A stretch of DNA of 62,302 nt from CAYFKJ01 sp964528595 (GCA_964528595.1 CAZGTM010000020.1:1-62302); one strand, 5' to 3'. Shown: positions 53,766-62,302, counted from the first letter of the stretch. Notes: a model not told the origin generated them from the letters alone. Numbers and translations: made by a program.

Positions 53766-55130
53766 TTAGGCGATTCCGGCGGCGGCGCGCTCCGCCGCCC
53801 GGGCGGCCTCCCCCGGCAACCCCAGGTTTTCATAGACCAGGGCCAGAGCGAGATTGGTCGGAACGCCCTCGGGATCGAAGCCCCGGCGCTGCTCCAGCAA
53901 TCCCTGGGCGGTTACAAATCGGCCGGTTTGGATCAGCGAATCCAGGAAGACGAGGTCGAAGAGGTCCCGCTGCGCGTGGCTGCCGCCGATTTCCACCAAT
54001 CGCGGGATCGCCCGCCCCAAAGCCTCGACGGCCGCCCCGTGATCGCCGCGGGCGTGCGCCGCCAGTCCAACACAGGCCGGCAGGCAGACCTCGGTCCAAG
54101 CGGCCCGCTGAAATTCCGGTGACTGTGGGGCGAAATCGCCAAGGCTCCTGAGCAGTTCATCCGCCTCCGGGGCACGGGCGCGGGCCAGGCCGTAGAGATA
54201 TTGCATGGTCAAAAACGGCTGGACGTGATCGTCGACCCGGACTTTGAGGTAGCCGGCGACATCTTCCCAACGGTTGCCCACATCGACGCCGACGAGTTCC
54301 AGGCGCAACAACAGCGACACGGCGCCGATCTGGTCCTGTGAATAATCCTTGAGAATGCCCCAGACATGATCGTCGTAGATCGCCAGCGCAGCCTGGTAGT
54401 CGCCTCGGCTGATATGGAACACGGCGAGATGCCACCAGTTGTGGGTGTACATGAAGGAATTGAGATCGGTCCAGGTCGAGGCGACGCGCTCCATGAACTC
54501 AATGCCCTCGCCGGTACGGCCCTGCGTCAGCATGATGTGGGCCAGGGCGTGTTGGGCCCAGGGTTCCTTTTCCTCCAGTTCCAGCGCCCGCCTGGCGGAC
54601 TTCTCGGCGTCGTACAGCAGGTGGCATTGCTCCTGGGCGAAGGCGGTCATGCCGTGCATGTAGGCCAGACCGTCGTTGGCCTCCCGCGCCAGTTCGGCGA
54701 CGCGCAGCATGCCGGGCGAATTACCGAGATTGAACTGGTGGTACTGGCAAGCCTTTACCGTGGCAAGTTCACGGGGGTAGTTCCCGGCGGCCGCTTCGCA
54801 AAGTTCGATGGCTTTGGGGATGTCGTTGGCGACCCAGGCACGAATGGCTTCCGCAACTTGGCGTTCCTGCTCCGTGGCATTGGCCAAGGTTGCATCGGCC
54901 CGCTCCAGGTACCTGGCCGCTTGCACCGGACCGTCGCGCGATTCCATGAACATGTAGAGCATCGCGGCATAAGCGTTGGCGAGGGCGCAGTCCGGATCGG
55001 CGTCCGCCACGCTGAGGATGTTGAGCGCTTTTTCCTCGTAAGCCAAAAAGCCATGGGTGAAATCGTTGACGCCCGCCAGCGTCGCCTCGTTGTCGGTGGT
55101 AACAGGGTTACCCAGCCAGTCCTCTCGCAT
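53766..55130 (-). CDS. TTC38-like tetratricopeptide-repeat protein
   Basis: 454 residues of helical repeats. Signature portions are LGNSPGMLRVAELARE, HGMTAFAQEQCHLLYDAEK, EPWAQHALAHIMLTQGRTGE and THNWWHLAVFHISRGDYQAA. The HALAH and NWWHLA motifs are characteristic of the TTC38 family, found in bacteria and animals, function unresolved. GGGGG lies 6 nt before the ATG. It is divergent from dinB. Confidence 0.87.
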   Translation of the reverse strand: MREDWLGNPVTTDNEATLAGVNDFTHGFLAYEEKALNILSVADADPDCALANAYAAMLYMFMESRDGPVQAARYLERADATLANATEQERQVAEAIRAWVANDIPKAIELCEAAAGNYPRELATVKACQYHQFNLGNSPGMLRVAELAREANDGLAYMHGMTAFAQEQCHLLYDAEKSARRALELEEKEPWAQHALAHIMLTQGRTGEGIEFMERVASTWTDLNSFMYTHNWWHLAVFHISRGDYQAALAIYDDHVWGILKDYSQDQIGAVSLLLRLELVGVDVGNRWEDVAGYLKVRVDDHVQPFLTMQYLYGLARARAPEADELLRSLGDFAPQSPEFQRAAWTEVCLPACVGLAAHARGDHGAAVEALGRAIPRLVEIGGSHAQRDLFDLVFLDSLIQTGRFVTAQGLLEQRRGFDPEGVPTNLALALVYENLGLPGEAARAAERAAAGIA

Positions 55131-55199
55131 TTACGCCCCCAAGCCCTGTACAAATCAGCACCTCTCGCTGTTACCCCAGATTAGGCCCGAATACCACAA

Positions 55200-55214
55200 G
55201 AACATATCAAGAAC
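55200..55214. promoter_or_regulatory. LexA (SOS) box upstream of dinB
   Basis: GAAC-ATATCAA-GAAC on the plus strand equals GTTC-N7-GTTC on the other, the LexA operator of alphaproteobacteria. It lies 42 nt before the dinB ATG in the divergent region with the TTC38-like gene, and could also affect that gene. Confidence 0.8.
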
Positions 55215-55255
55215 ACTTCTTCCATGTCAGACATCTAAGGGATAGACTGGCGCCG

Positions 55256-56436
55256 ATGACGTTTACCGTTTGCCGAGATTGCCTGGAACTTGCCGATACC
55301 GGGGGGGATTTGCCCCCCGAAGCCTGCGGATCGTGCGGCTCCCCGCGCCTTGCCGCCCACGCCGAATTGCCCCGGCTCGACATCGCCCACATCGACTGCG
55401 ACGCCTTCTACGCCTCGGTCGAGAAGCGCGACGATCCCAGCATCCGCGACAAACCGGTGATCGTCGGTCACGCCGGCGGCCGCGGCGTCGTCACGACGGC
55501 CTGCTACATCGCCCGCAAGTTCGGACCGCGCTCAGCCATGCCGATGTTCAAGGCGATGGAGCTGTGCCCCAACGCCGTGGTCATCCAGCCCAACATGGCC
55601 AAGTACAAGGAAGTCAGCAACCAGATCCGCGACATCTTCCGCGCCGCCACGCCGGTGATCGAGCCGGTCTCGATGGACGAGGCCTACCTCGACCTGACGG
55701 ACGGCGCACGAAGCGACACCCGCCCGCCGTGCACCTGGCGGAAATCGCCAAGCGCATCGAGGACGAAGTCCACATCACGGTCTCCATCGGCCTCGCCTAC
55801 AACCGCTTCCTGGCCAAGCTGGCCTCGGACCTCAACAAGCCGCGCGGTTATTCGGTGATCGGCCGGGCCGGCGTCAAGGCATTCCTGGCGCCCCTGTCGG
55901 TGCGCAAAATCAACGGCGTCGGCGACGTCACCGCGAAACGCATGGAAGCCGACGACATCACCACCATCGGCCACCTGCAAGCCCTGACTCCGGACCAACT
56001 GGTTAAACATTACGGCAAGTTCGGCCGCCGCCTGGCGCTCTATGCCCAGGGCGAGGGCAGCCGCAAGATCAGCACCCACCGTGAAGCCAAAAGCATCTCC
56101 GCCGAAACAACCTTCGCCCGCAATACGGCGTCGGAGACGGAGCTCTGTGACACCGTGCGTCCCCTGTGCGACCGCGTGGCCCAGCGGTTGGCCAAGAGCA
56201 ACCTGGCCGGCGGCACCCTGGTGCTGAAGATGAAGACCCACGATTTTCAGACCCTCACGCGCAACCAGAAACTTACCGACCCGACCCAGCTTGCCGAGGT
56301 GATTTACGAGACCGCCGCCCAACTGATCAAACGCGAAGCCGACGGCCGCGCCTTCCGCCTGATCGGCGTCGGCGTCAGCGACATCCGCCCGGCCGCCGAA
56401 GCGGACCCGCCGGACCTGTTCGCCGGGTTGGGCTGA
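55256..56436 (+). pseudogene. dinB: DNA polymerase IV, frameshifted
   Basis: The frame starting at 55256 encodes an N-terminal CxxC...CxxC zinc-ribbon-like extension (CRDC, CGSCGS), then the Y-family palm DIAHIDCDAFYASVEKRDDP, TTACYIARKFGPRSAMPMF and SMDEAYLDLTDGA. Near 55712-55735 the homology jumps to the next frame (PPAVHLAEIAKRIEDEV), continuing through LAKLASDLNKPRGYSVI to the stop at 56436 with the thumb and little-finger domains. One base is missing or two are extra. As written only the first 200-codon frame would be made, lacking DNA-binding domains. It may be a true mutation or a sequencing error. Confidence 0.85.
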
Positions 56437-56480
56437 GTTAGATTTTGAATTCTAAGCCCTCTGGCTCCACCCCCACCCAA

Positions 56481-56511
56481 CCCTCCCCCATCAAGGGGGA
56501 GGGCTTTTTTT
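56481..56511 (+). terminator. Rho-independent terminator of dinB
   Basis: A 9-bp perfect stem CCCTCCCCC/GGGGGAGGG (56481-56489, 56495-56503) with a 5-nt loop is followed by C and seven T residues. It is 45 nt after the dinB stop. C/G-rich hairpins of this sort also recur as repeats in alphaproteobacterial intergenic regions. Confidence 0.85.
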
Positions 56512-56537
56512 GGTTCGGGCGAAATTGCAAAGTGAGT

Positions 56538-56562
56538 TCCTTCCCCCCTCGCGGGGGAAGGA
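56538..56562. repeat. C/G-rich hairpin near aidB 3' end
   Basis: TCCTTCCCCC pairs with GGGGGAAGGA across a 5-nt loop. It lies between the dinB terminator and the convergent aidB stop and could end aidB transcription, though no U tract follows on that strand. Confidence 0.5.
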
Positions 56563-56633
56563 TAGGATGGGGGGGACAGCGAATGCCAATTCACCGATGT
56601 CAGTCAAAAAATCTAGATTTTGACTAGTGAAGG

Positions 56634-58307
56634 CTAAGCGGCCTGAGCCATCGCCCTATCAATGACGCCGTCGAAATCGATGCCCGCCGGCAGCGTGCCG
56701 TAGGCGCCGGACCAGCGCGGGCCTAAACGCGAGGCGCAGAAGGCGTCGCTCACCGAAGACGGGGCATGTTGGACCAATAGTGCGCCCTGCAGCGCCAGGG
56801 CCATCATTTCGGTGATGCCGCGCGCGCGGAGTTCCAGGTTCTCGGGATCGCCGAGTTCCAGCTTGAGAGATACGACGGCCGTATCAAGGGCGGCGTTGCC
56901 GCCTTTCGCCGCATCGAGTTCGGCGAGGTACGCCGGGATGGCGGCTTGCTCGCGGAACATGGCGCGCAGCACGTCGAGGCACATGACGTTGCCGGACCCC
57001 TCCCAAATGCTGTTGACCGGCGCTTCGCGGTAAAGCCGCGGCATGATCGATTCCTCGATGTAGCCCGGCCCGCCGTGGCATTCCATGGCCTCGAAGGTAT
57101 GCCCCGGCGCGCGTTTGCAGATCCAGTACTTGCCCACCGCCGTGCCGATGCGGGCGAAGGCGGCAGCCTGTTCGTCGTTCGCTGCTTCATCCATGGCCCG
57201 GCCGATGCGCAGGGTCAGTGCCAGCGCCGCCTCAGCCTCGATGGCGAGGTCGGCCAGCACATTGCGCATCAAAGGCTGCTGGATCAGCTTTTTCTGGAAG
57301 GCGGCGCGGTGGGTGGTGTGATGCAGGGCCTGCACCAGACCCTGGCGCATCAGGGCGGCGGAACTGAAGCAGCAGTAATAGCGCGTGCCCTGAACCATAT
57401 CGAGGATCGTCCGCACCCCCCGGCCCTCATCGCCGACCATGACGCCCCAGGTGTCCTGCAGTTCCATTTCCGATGAGGCGTTGGAACGGTTGCCGAGCTT
57501 CTCCTTGAGACGCTGGATGAAGAGGTTGTTGCGCTCGCCCTCGGGCGTCCAGCGCGGCACCAGGAAACACGAAAGCCCGTTGTCGGTATAGGCGAGCGTG
57601 AGGAAGGCGTCGCACATCGGCGCCGAACAGAAGAACTTGTGGCCGGTCAGATGGTAGGCGGCGCCGGGACCCTCGGCCCCTTCCAGAGGGATGGCGCGGG
57701 TGGAATTGGCCCGGACGTCCGAACCGCCCTGCTTCTCCGTCATGAACATGCCCATGGTGGCGCCGGTCTTTTGTTCCACAGGTATGTCGCGCGCATCGTA
57801 TGAGGTGGAGAGCAGACGGGGGATCCAGTCGTCACCAACCTCGGGCGTGGTGCGCAGCGCCGGTACCACGGCGTAAGTCATGGCCATGGGGCAAAGCACG
57901 CCGCCCTCGGCCTGGTTGAACATGTAGGTCAGGGCGGCATGCACGACCTGGGCGCCCGGTTCGGGGTGGTTCCAGGCGAAATTCGGCACCTCGTTTTCGA
58001 TCGCGACCGCCATCAGGTCATGGTAGGCGGGATGGAATTCGACCTGGTTGATGCGCATGCCGTGGCGGTCGAAGGGTTTGACCTCGGGCGCGTGGCGATT
58101 GGCGGCATCGGCCTTTTCGAAGATCTCCGCGGCGCCGGCGGTCTTGCCGAATTCGGCAAGCTTGGCTTTGGCCCAGCCGCCGCCTTCACGGGCCACCCCC
58201 TCACGCAGCGCAATATCGCCTTGCCAGAGGTCCTGATCGCCCAGGTGGGGCGGCATGTTGATCACCTCGTGGGTCGGAAGCCGGGCCAGCGGTTTGTGGG
58301 GAATCAT
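56634..58307 (-). CDS. aidB: AidB-type acyl-CoA dehydrogenase (DNA alkylation response protein)
   Basis: 557 residues, longer than ordinary acyl-CoA dehydrogenases as in AidB. The N-terminus THEVINMPPHLGDQDLW and the core MTEKQGGSDVRANSTRA with GHKFFCSAPMCDAF are diagnostic. C-terminal EAMECHGGPGYIEESIMPRLYREAPVN. E. coli AidB binds DNA and FAD and is induced by alkylation; homologues may have dehydrogenase activity. GAGGA lies about 10 nt before the ATG. It converges on dinB, another DNA damage gene, but is separately controlled. Confidence 0.93.
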   Translation of the reverse strand: MIPHKPLARLPTHEVINMPPHLGDQDLWQGDIALREGVAREGGGWAKAKLAEFGKTAGAAEIFEKADAANRHAPEVKPFDRHGMRINQVEFHPAYHDLMAVAIENEVPNFAWNHPEPGAQVVHAALTYMFNQAEGGVLCPMAMTYAVVPALRTTPEVGDDWIPRLLSTSYDARDIPVEQKTGATMGMFMTEKQGGSDVRANSTRAIPLEGAEGPGAAYHLTGHKFFCSAPMCDAFLTLAYTDNGLSCFLVPRWTPEGERNNLFIQRLKEKLGNRSNASSEMELQDTWGVMVGDEGRGVRTILDMVQGTRYYCCFSSAALMRQGLVQALHHTTHRAAFQKKLIQQPLMRNVLADLAIEAEAALALTLRIGRAMDEAANDEQAAAFARIGTAVGKYWICKRAPGHTFEAMECHGGPGYIEESIMPRLYREAPVNSIWEGSGNVMCLDVLRAMFREQAAIPAYLAELDAAKGGNAALDTAVVSLKLELGDPENLELRARGITEMMALALQGALLVQHAPSSVSDAFCASRLGPRWSGAYGTLPAGIDFDGVIDRAMAQAA

Positions 58308-58446
58308 CGAAGAAATTCCTCTGGTTAGGTGGACTTAAGCGCCAATCCTACACCACAACGTGTTGGGGTAGAGAGGTGACAATCCGTAATTCTATGAGTA
58401 TATCTCAATATTAGCGGACGAAGAGCGGTGAACGAGAGAGGCCGTT

Positions 58447-58779
58447 TTGAAAGGGAAAAACGAGAAATTCTCCCCGCCCAAGACAAACTACAAGCGGGGC
58501 AACGATCGTCGGGACGTCTCGATGAGGGCAGAGCTCGTGTCCGAGGACGGCGTCATCCCGTGCAGCGTCCTCAACCTTTCCACGGGCGGTTCGAAAATTG
58601 AGATCGCCCAAATCCTCGAACAGGACCAGCGCGTCGAAATTAACATCGGCAACACGGGAAAGATCAACAGCCGCGTTGCCTGGTCCAACACGCCCTACCA
58701 CGGCCTGCAATTCGAGGGCAACGCCGAGGAGATGGCCGAAAAACTGATGGCCATCGCGATGTACGGCAAAAAGGACTAG
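58447..58779 (+). CDS. PilZ-domain protein
   Basis: 110 residues from a TTG with GAGAGG 6 nt upstream. A single PilZ fold, with an N-terminal basic R-rich part (KRGNDRRDVSMRAEL) and NLSTGGSKIE matching the D/N-x-S-x-x-G half of the c-di-GMP motif. It probably binds c-di-GMP as a stand-alone effector. Its stop overlaps the convergent dehydratase gene by 4 nt. Confidence 0.85.
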   Translation: MKGKNEKFSPPKTNYKRGNDRRDVSMRAELVSEDGVIPCSVLNLSTGGSKIEIAQILEQDQRVEINIGNTGKINSRVAWSNTPYHGLQFEGNAEEMAEKLMAIAMYGKKD

Positions 58780-59969
58780 CTGACCGGCGGCAGGCCCGGC
58801 GCCATTTCAAGATGCAAAGCGTCGCCCTCGTAAGGATTGGCTTCGGCAACCGCCTCGTCCAATTCCACCCCTAGGCCCGGCGCGGTCGGCGGCACGACGT
58901 AACCATCCTCCCACGAGATTGGGTCGTTGAGCAGATCCGCGTGGAAGCCGCCGAACTTCCGGATGCTTTCGAGGATCAGGAAGTTGGGTGAACACGTGGC
59001 GATCTGAATGTTGGCCGCCGCCACAATGGGACCGCAATAAAGGTGCGGCGCGATCTGGGCATAGTAGGTCTCCGCCATACCGGCGATTTTCTTGGCTTCG
59101 AGAATGCCGCCGACGCGGCCGAGGTCCATCTGCAGGATCGATGCGGCCCGCATCTCCAGAACGCGGGCGAATTCGTATTTGGTGGCGAGGCGTTCACCCG
59201 TGGCGACGGGGATGGAGGTCTGAGCCGCCACTTCGGCCATGTTTTCCGGCATCTCCGGCGGCGTCGGTTCCTCGAACCACAGGGGCTCGAAAGGCTCCAG
59301 CCGTTGCGCCAGACGCACGGCGCCCGATACCGTGAACTGGCCGTGCGTGCCGATCAGGATGTCGGCCTTGGCGCCGACCGCCTGCCGCACGGCGGCGGTG
59401 ATGCGCTCGCAGCGGTCGAGTTCGGCCAAGGAAGGCTGGCGCGGATCCAGCACCGAGTACTTGTCGGCGGGATCGAATTTTACGGCCGTGAAGCCCTCCG
59501 CCACGTAAGCTGCGGCCCGTTCCGCTGCCAGGTCGGCGTCGCGGTAGACATCGACGGCATCGCCCGGCTCCGGATAGAGATAGCTGTAACTGCGTAACCG
59601 CTCGTGCACCCGGCCGCCCAACAGTTCGTAAACCGGCTTACCGATTTCTTTTCCGGCGATATCCCAGCAGGCGATTTCGATGGCGCTCAACACGCCGGCC
59701 AGCGAGATGTCGGGGCGCTGGCTGAAACCCCGGCTGTAAATGTCGCGCCAAAGTTTTTCGGTGTGGAACGGGTCGCGGCCGACGACGTCCCGGGCACAGA
59801 CGTCCTCGATCATGGCGGCCATGACGTGAGGTCCGAAAGTGGCGGCGTAGGCTTCGCCGTAGCCCGAGATGCCGCTGTCCGTCGTAAGCTTGAGAAAGAC
59901 GAAATAGTTGCCCCCGAAGCCGGGCGGCGGATTGCCCACAACCCAGGTCTTGAATTCGGTGATCTTCAT
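58776..59969 (-). CDS. Enolase-superfamily (mandelate racemase/galactonate dehydratase-like) enzyme
   Basis: 397 residues. An N-terminal capping domain is followed by a TIM barrel with FTAVKFDPAD, ILIGTHGQF, the metal ligands in WFEEPTPPE and ATGERL, and a C-terminal APHLYCGP histidine. The layout resembles sugar-acid dehydratases such as D-galactonate dehydratase, but the substrate is unassigned. The ATG has GAGGGGGCGG upstream. It is 10 nt after the alcohol dehydrogenase gene, so the pair may process a sugar or polyol. Confidence 0.88.
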   Translation of the reverse strand: MKITEFKTWVVGNPPPGFGGNYFVFLKLTTDSGISGYGEAYAATFGPHVMAAMIEDVCARDVVGRDPFHTEKLWRDIYSRGFSQRPDISLAGVLSAIEIACWDIAGKEIGKPVYELLGGRVHERLRSYSYLYPEPGDAVDVYRDADLAAERAAAYVAEGFTAVKFDPADKYSVLDPRQPSLAELDRCERITAAVRQAVGAKADILIGTHGQFTVSGAVRLAQRLEPFEPLWFEEPTPPEMPENMAEVAAQTSIPVATGERLATKYEFARVLEMRAASILQMDLGRVGGILEAKKIAGMAETYYAQIAPHLYCGPIVAAANIQIATCSPNFLILESIRKFGGFHADLLNDPISWEDGYVVPPTAPGLGVELDEAVAEANPYEGDALHLEMAPGLPPVS

Positions 59970-59979
59970 CGCCGCCCCC

Positions 59980-61086
59980 TCACGAAAAAACGATCACATT
60001 GCGCAAGGCCTCGCCCCGTTTGACCGAGGCGATAGCTTCGTTGATGTCGTCCAGGGCATACCGCCCCGAAATCAGTTCGTCGAGCTTAAGCTTGCCGGCG
60101 AGGTAGAGGTCCGCCAGTTCCGGAATATCGATAGCGGGCCGTGACGAACCCATCTTGCTGCCCACCATGTGCTGTCCGGCACTGGCGAAATCGCCGGGAT
60201 CGACCGTCATGTCGTCGCCGGTCGGCGGCATGCCGACGACGACCAGGGAGCCGCTCTTGGCCAGCATGGCCAACCCCTGTTCCATCGCCTTGGCGGATCC
60301 GACGGTGACGAAAACAAAATCCACCCCTCTGCCTTCGGTTAGCTCGCGCACCGCCCCGACCGCGTCGCCGTCGCCGGCGTTGACTGTGTGGGTCGCGCCG
60401 AATTCACGTGACGCCTCAAGTTTGGCGTCCGCCATATCAAGCGCGATAATCCGTCCGGCATTTCGCAGGGCGGCGCCCTGGATGCTGTTGAGACCGACGC
60501 CGCCCGCGCCGATGACCGCGACATTGCAACCGGCCGGGATGTCGGCCGAGTTGGTCACCGCCCCCAATCCGGTGATGACGCCGCAGGCCAGCAGCGACGC
60601 GCTGTCGAGCGGCAGCGTTCCGGGGATGCCCACGGTCTGTGATTGGTGAACCGTGACGTATTCGGCGAACGCGCCCGTGCGCAACCCCTGTTGGAGGACT
60701 TCGTCGTCCGCTGAGGACAGCGGGCTTTCGGCGTCCAGCGGCACCGTACCCTCGCAGAGATAAGGTTCTCCCTTGGCGCAGTAGTGGCAGCCGCCGCAAT
60801 GCCGGATCAGCGTCACCACGACATGATCGCCGGCGGCGAAACCCTCGACCTCGGGGCCGACCTGCTCGACCACGCCGGCGGCTTCATGGCCGAACACGGC
60901 GGGCAGCACCCCGCCCCAGCCGCCGTCCATGTAGGTCAGGTCGCTGTGACAGATGGCGCAAGCCTCGACCTTGACCAACAGTTCTCCGGCGCCGGGCTGG
61001 GCCAGCCGAACTTCCTCGACTCTCAGCGGTGCGCCGAATTCACGGCAGACCGCCGCCCGCATCGTCCGCGCCGTTTCCTTGACCAT
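59980..61086 (-). CDS. Zinc-dependent alcohol dehydrogenase (class III-like)
   Basis: 368 residues of the MDR family. Catalytic zinc ligands C46, H67/E68 (GHEAAG); structural zinc cysteines C97, C100, C103, C111; NAD site VIGAGGVGLNSIQGA with Asp in ALDMAD. The length and the structural lobe are close to glutathione-dependent formaldehyde/class III ADH, but substrate cannot be read. GAGG lies 7 nt before the ATG. First gene of a two-gene operon with the enolase-family enzyme. Confidence 0.91.
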   Translation of the reverse strand: MVKETARTMRAAVCREFGAPLRVEEVRLAQPGAGELLVKVEACAICHSDLTYMDGGWGGVLPAVFGHEAAGVVEQVGPEVEGFAAGDHVVVTLIRHCGGCHYCAKGEPYLCEGTVPLDAESPLSSADDEVLQQGLRTGAFAEYVTVHQSQTVGIPGTLPLDSASLLACGVITGLGAVTNSADIPAGCNVAVIGAGGVGLNSIQGAALRNAGRIIALDMADAKLEASREFGATHTVNAGDGDAVGAVRELTEGRGVDFVFVTVGSAKAMEQGLAMLAKSGSLVVVGMPPTGDDMTVDPGDFASAGQHMVGSKMGSSRPAIDIPELADLYLAGKLKLDELISGRYALDDINEAIASVKRGEALRNVIVFS

Positions 61087-61175
61087 GTCGCCTCATTTCC
61101 TCTTCGGACCACGCCGAGCATGCTGTAATCTCGCCCGTCATCAAATAAGAAAATCAGCAAACATTCCAGGTTCCT

Positions 61176-61895
61176 GTGGACCCCAAAAAACCGCCGCCCC
61201 TTCAGCCCAAATTTGCCGACGCCTTTTTCCGCAACCGGGAATCCCGGCTGTTCAGGCGCCTGCCGGGGTTTGATCCGGCCAAACGCCACAAGCCGCCGAC
61301 GGAACACAGCGAGCGCGCGTCGGCCTGGGCGGGCCGCCTGCTGCATGAGACCATGCGGACGGAACTGGATACCGTCTACCGCAATGCCAAGGTTTTGCTC
61401 GGCCTGCGACGGCGCGATATCAAACTGCAGATGGTCGACGGCTCCGGCGGAACTCTTGAGACCAAATACTTCAGCTACATCGTCGATGCCGGCCAGGGCG
61501 AAGCCGACCCGGCGGAAGCGCTTATTGAACGCCGCATCGTTCTGCGCACGCCACCGCATGAGTTGCCTGACAATTTCGATCAGGTCTTCCCTGTGTCGAT
61601 CGATGAAATCGTCGTGCCCCTGACCGACGATGGTTTGGATTTCGACCAACTGGTTGACGGCCTGGAGGATGCCTGCGACACCGTCGGTGCGCGCCTGGAG
61701 GAAAACGAAAGAAGCGGCGACATCGACGTCATGCTGGACGGCGGGCTGCTGATCTCCCTCGGCACCAAACGCCGCACCATGGTCATCCGCCTGATGGGCT
61801 GTGAAGGTTGCCTCAAACTGATCGAGGCCACGCAGGGCTCGGACCTGCCGGCATTTGTCGGCGACTTGCCTCTGATCATGGGTAAATCCGGATAG
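61176..61895 (+). CDS. Conserved hypothetical protein, unrecognised
   Basis: 239 residues from a GTG with a weak ribosome site. The N-terminus is Lys/Pro-rich (MDPKKPPPLQPKFADAFF), with the basic helix FRNRESRLFRRLPGF. The middle reads LLGLRRRDIKLQMVDGSGG; the C-terminal half is strand-helix alternation with MGCEGCLKLIEA carrying a Cys pair. No signal peptide or membrane segment. I do not recognise the family. It is divergent from the alcohol dehydrogenase (89 nt). Confidence 0.7.
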   Translation: MDPKKPPPLQPKFADAFFRNRESRLFRRLPGFDPAKRHKPPTEHSERASAWAGRLLHETMRTELDTVYRNAKVLLGLRRRDIKLQMVDGSGGTLETKYFSYIVDAGQGEADPAEALIERRIVLRTPPHELPDNFDQVFPVSIDEIVVPLTDDGLDFDQLVDGLEDACDTVGARLEENERSGDIDVMLDGGLLISLGTKRRTMVIRLMGCEGCLKLIEATQGSDLPAFVGDLPLIMGKSG

Positions 61896-62172
61896 TCGAT
61901 CAGAAATTTTCGGATCACCCAAATCGCCGGGGAGATTCGCCCGGCTTACGATGTTCTGGTGAGATCAACTCCCCGGTGATGTTGGGAATTCCGCCCTAGA
62001 TCGATCAGGGGATTCGGAACAAATGTTCGGTGGTCTCGGCAGCCGAGTTAGCTATCTTCAGGCGGCGCATAAACCCGTTGTCGGGCGTGCTAACACACTC
62101 AAATCAAACGACAAATACGAGCATGCCAGTTAGCTAGATTTTTGACGCACTTATTGAAAAGGGGGAAGTAGC

Positions 62173-62302
62173 GTGAAAACGTTTTCAACTTTGATCATTG
62201 TTGTTGCGTCGATTTTTCTGACCGTTTCGGCATGGGCCGAGAACAAGTACGCCGCGGCCGTGGTGATCGGCAACATGAGCTACCAAGGTGGCCGTATTCC
62301 CA
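62173..62302 (+). CDS. Start of second exported caspase-family protein (runs off window)
   Basis: The frame begins at a GTG with GGGGGA 8 nt upstream. A signal peptide (residues 1-22, ending SAWA) leads into ENKYAAAVVIGNMSYQGGRIP. This aligns with EDAVAVIIGNKTYGGKIPEV at the start of the caspase domain of the gene at 27.8-29.5 kb. Only 43 codons are visible, so the catalytic dyad and any fused domain cannot be checked. Confidence 0.75.
   Translation, partial: MKTFSTLIIVVASIFLTVSAWAENKYAAAVVIGNMSYQGGRIP

Noticed and set aside
61023..61922. 299-codon minus frame opposite the unrecognised protein
   Set aside because: Both frames are open, but the minus one overlaps the alcohol dehydrogenase start region and looks like complement sequence; the plus frame has the more protein-like composition.

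Overview
The window is GC-rich, densely coded DNA from an alphaproteobacterium, most probably a Rhodospirillales-like, PHB-accumulating heterotroph. Supporting signs are the clpS-clpA pair, a phasin with TGC-rich operators, a DinB with an N-terminal zinc-ribbon extension behind an alphaproteobacterial GTTC-N7-GTTC LexA box, DUF1489, a PF04339 acetyltransferase-like protein, and a complete leucine/isovalerate pathway. Taxonomy is inference: there is no rRNA. I found no tRNA, CRISPR array or intact insertion sequence.

Layout. 1-1 kb: 3' part of a FecR-domain gene with a Gly-Asn-Ser repeat tail, on the minus strand. 1.3-6.2 kb: plus-strand run of aldehyde dehydrogenase, two RidA paralogues, glycerophosphodiesterase, PF04339 protein and HIT protein, ended by a palindromic repeat. 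6.4-10 kb: clpS-clpA and a phasin, both minus strand. 10.4-13.5 kb: D-Ala-D-Ala carboxypeptidase with a SPOR-like tail, an MFS transporter and a patch of gene remnants. 13.5-17.2 kb: galU-ugd-phosphohexomutase operon, a full route to UDP-glucuronate. 17.3-25.4 kb: a more accessory stretch (membrane DnaJ + VWA pair, pentapeptide-repeat protein, DUF3179 protein, FAD oxidoreductase, MipA/OmpV porin-like protein, class V aminotransferase). 25.6-29.5 kb: leucine-type dehydrogenase, DUF1489, a response regulator and a secreted caspase fused to a SUMF1-like domain.

29.6-44.2 kb is the metabolic core. One minus-strand operon carries methylcrotonyl-CoA carboxylase beta, methylglutaconyl-CoA hydratase, carboxylase alpha, HMG-CoA lyase and an SLC13-type permease. 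A second, ten-gene minus-strand operon carries two small thioesterases, isovaleryl-CoA dehydrogenase, a DUF1272 zinc protein, RidA, another acyl-CoA dehydrogenase, two DsbA-fold isomerase-like proteins and two double-hotdog thioesterases. It is divergent from a LysR gene, with two perfect inverted repeats in the shared promoter region. With the leucine dehydrogenase, most steps from leucine to acetoacetate are present; branched-chain keto-acid dehydrogenase is not.

45.2-62.3 kb: a striking 28-bp perfect hairpin between lysR and ndk, then ndk, a GST, an ABC-F ATPase, a cupin/thiolase/SDR operon, a large PAS histidine kinase, a TTC38-like TPR protein, a frameshifted dinB, aidB, a PilZ protein, an alcohol dehydrogenase plus enolase-superfamily dehydratase operon, an unrecognised protein, and at the right edge the start of a second secreted caspase-family gene.
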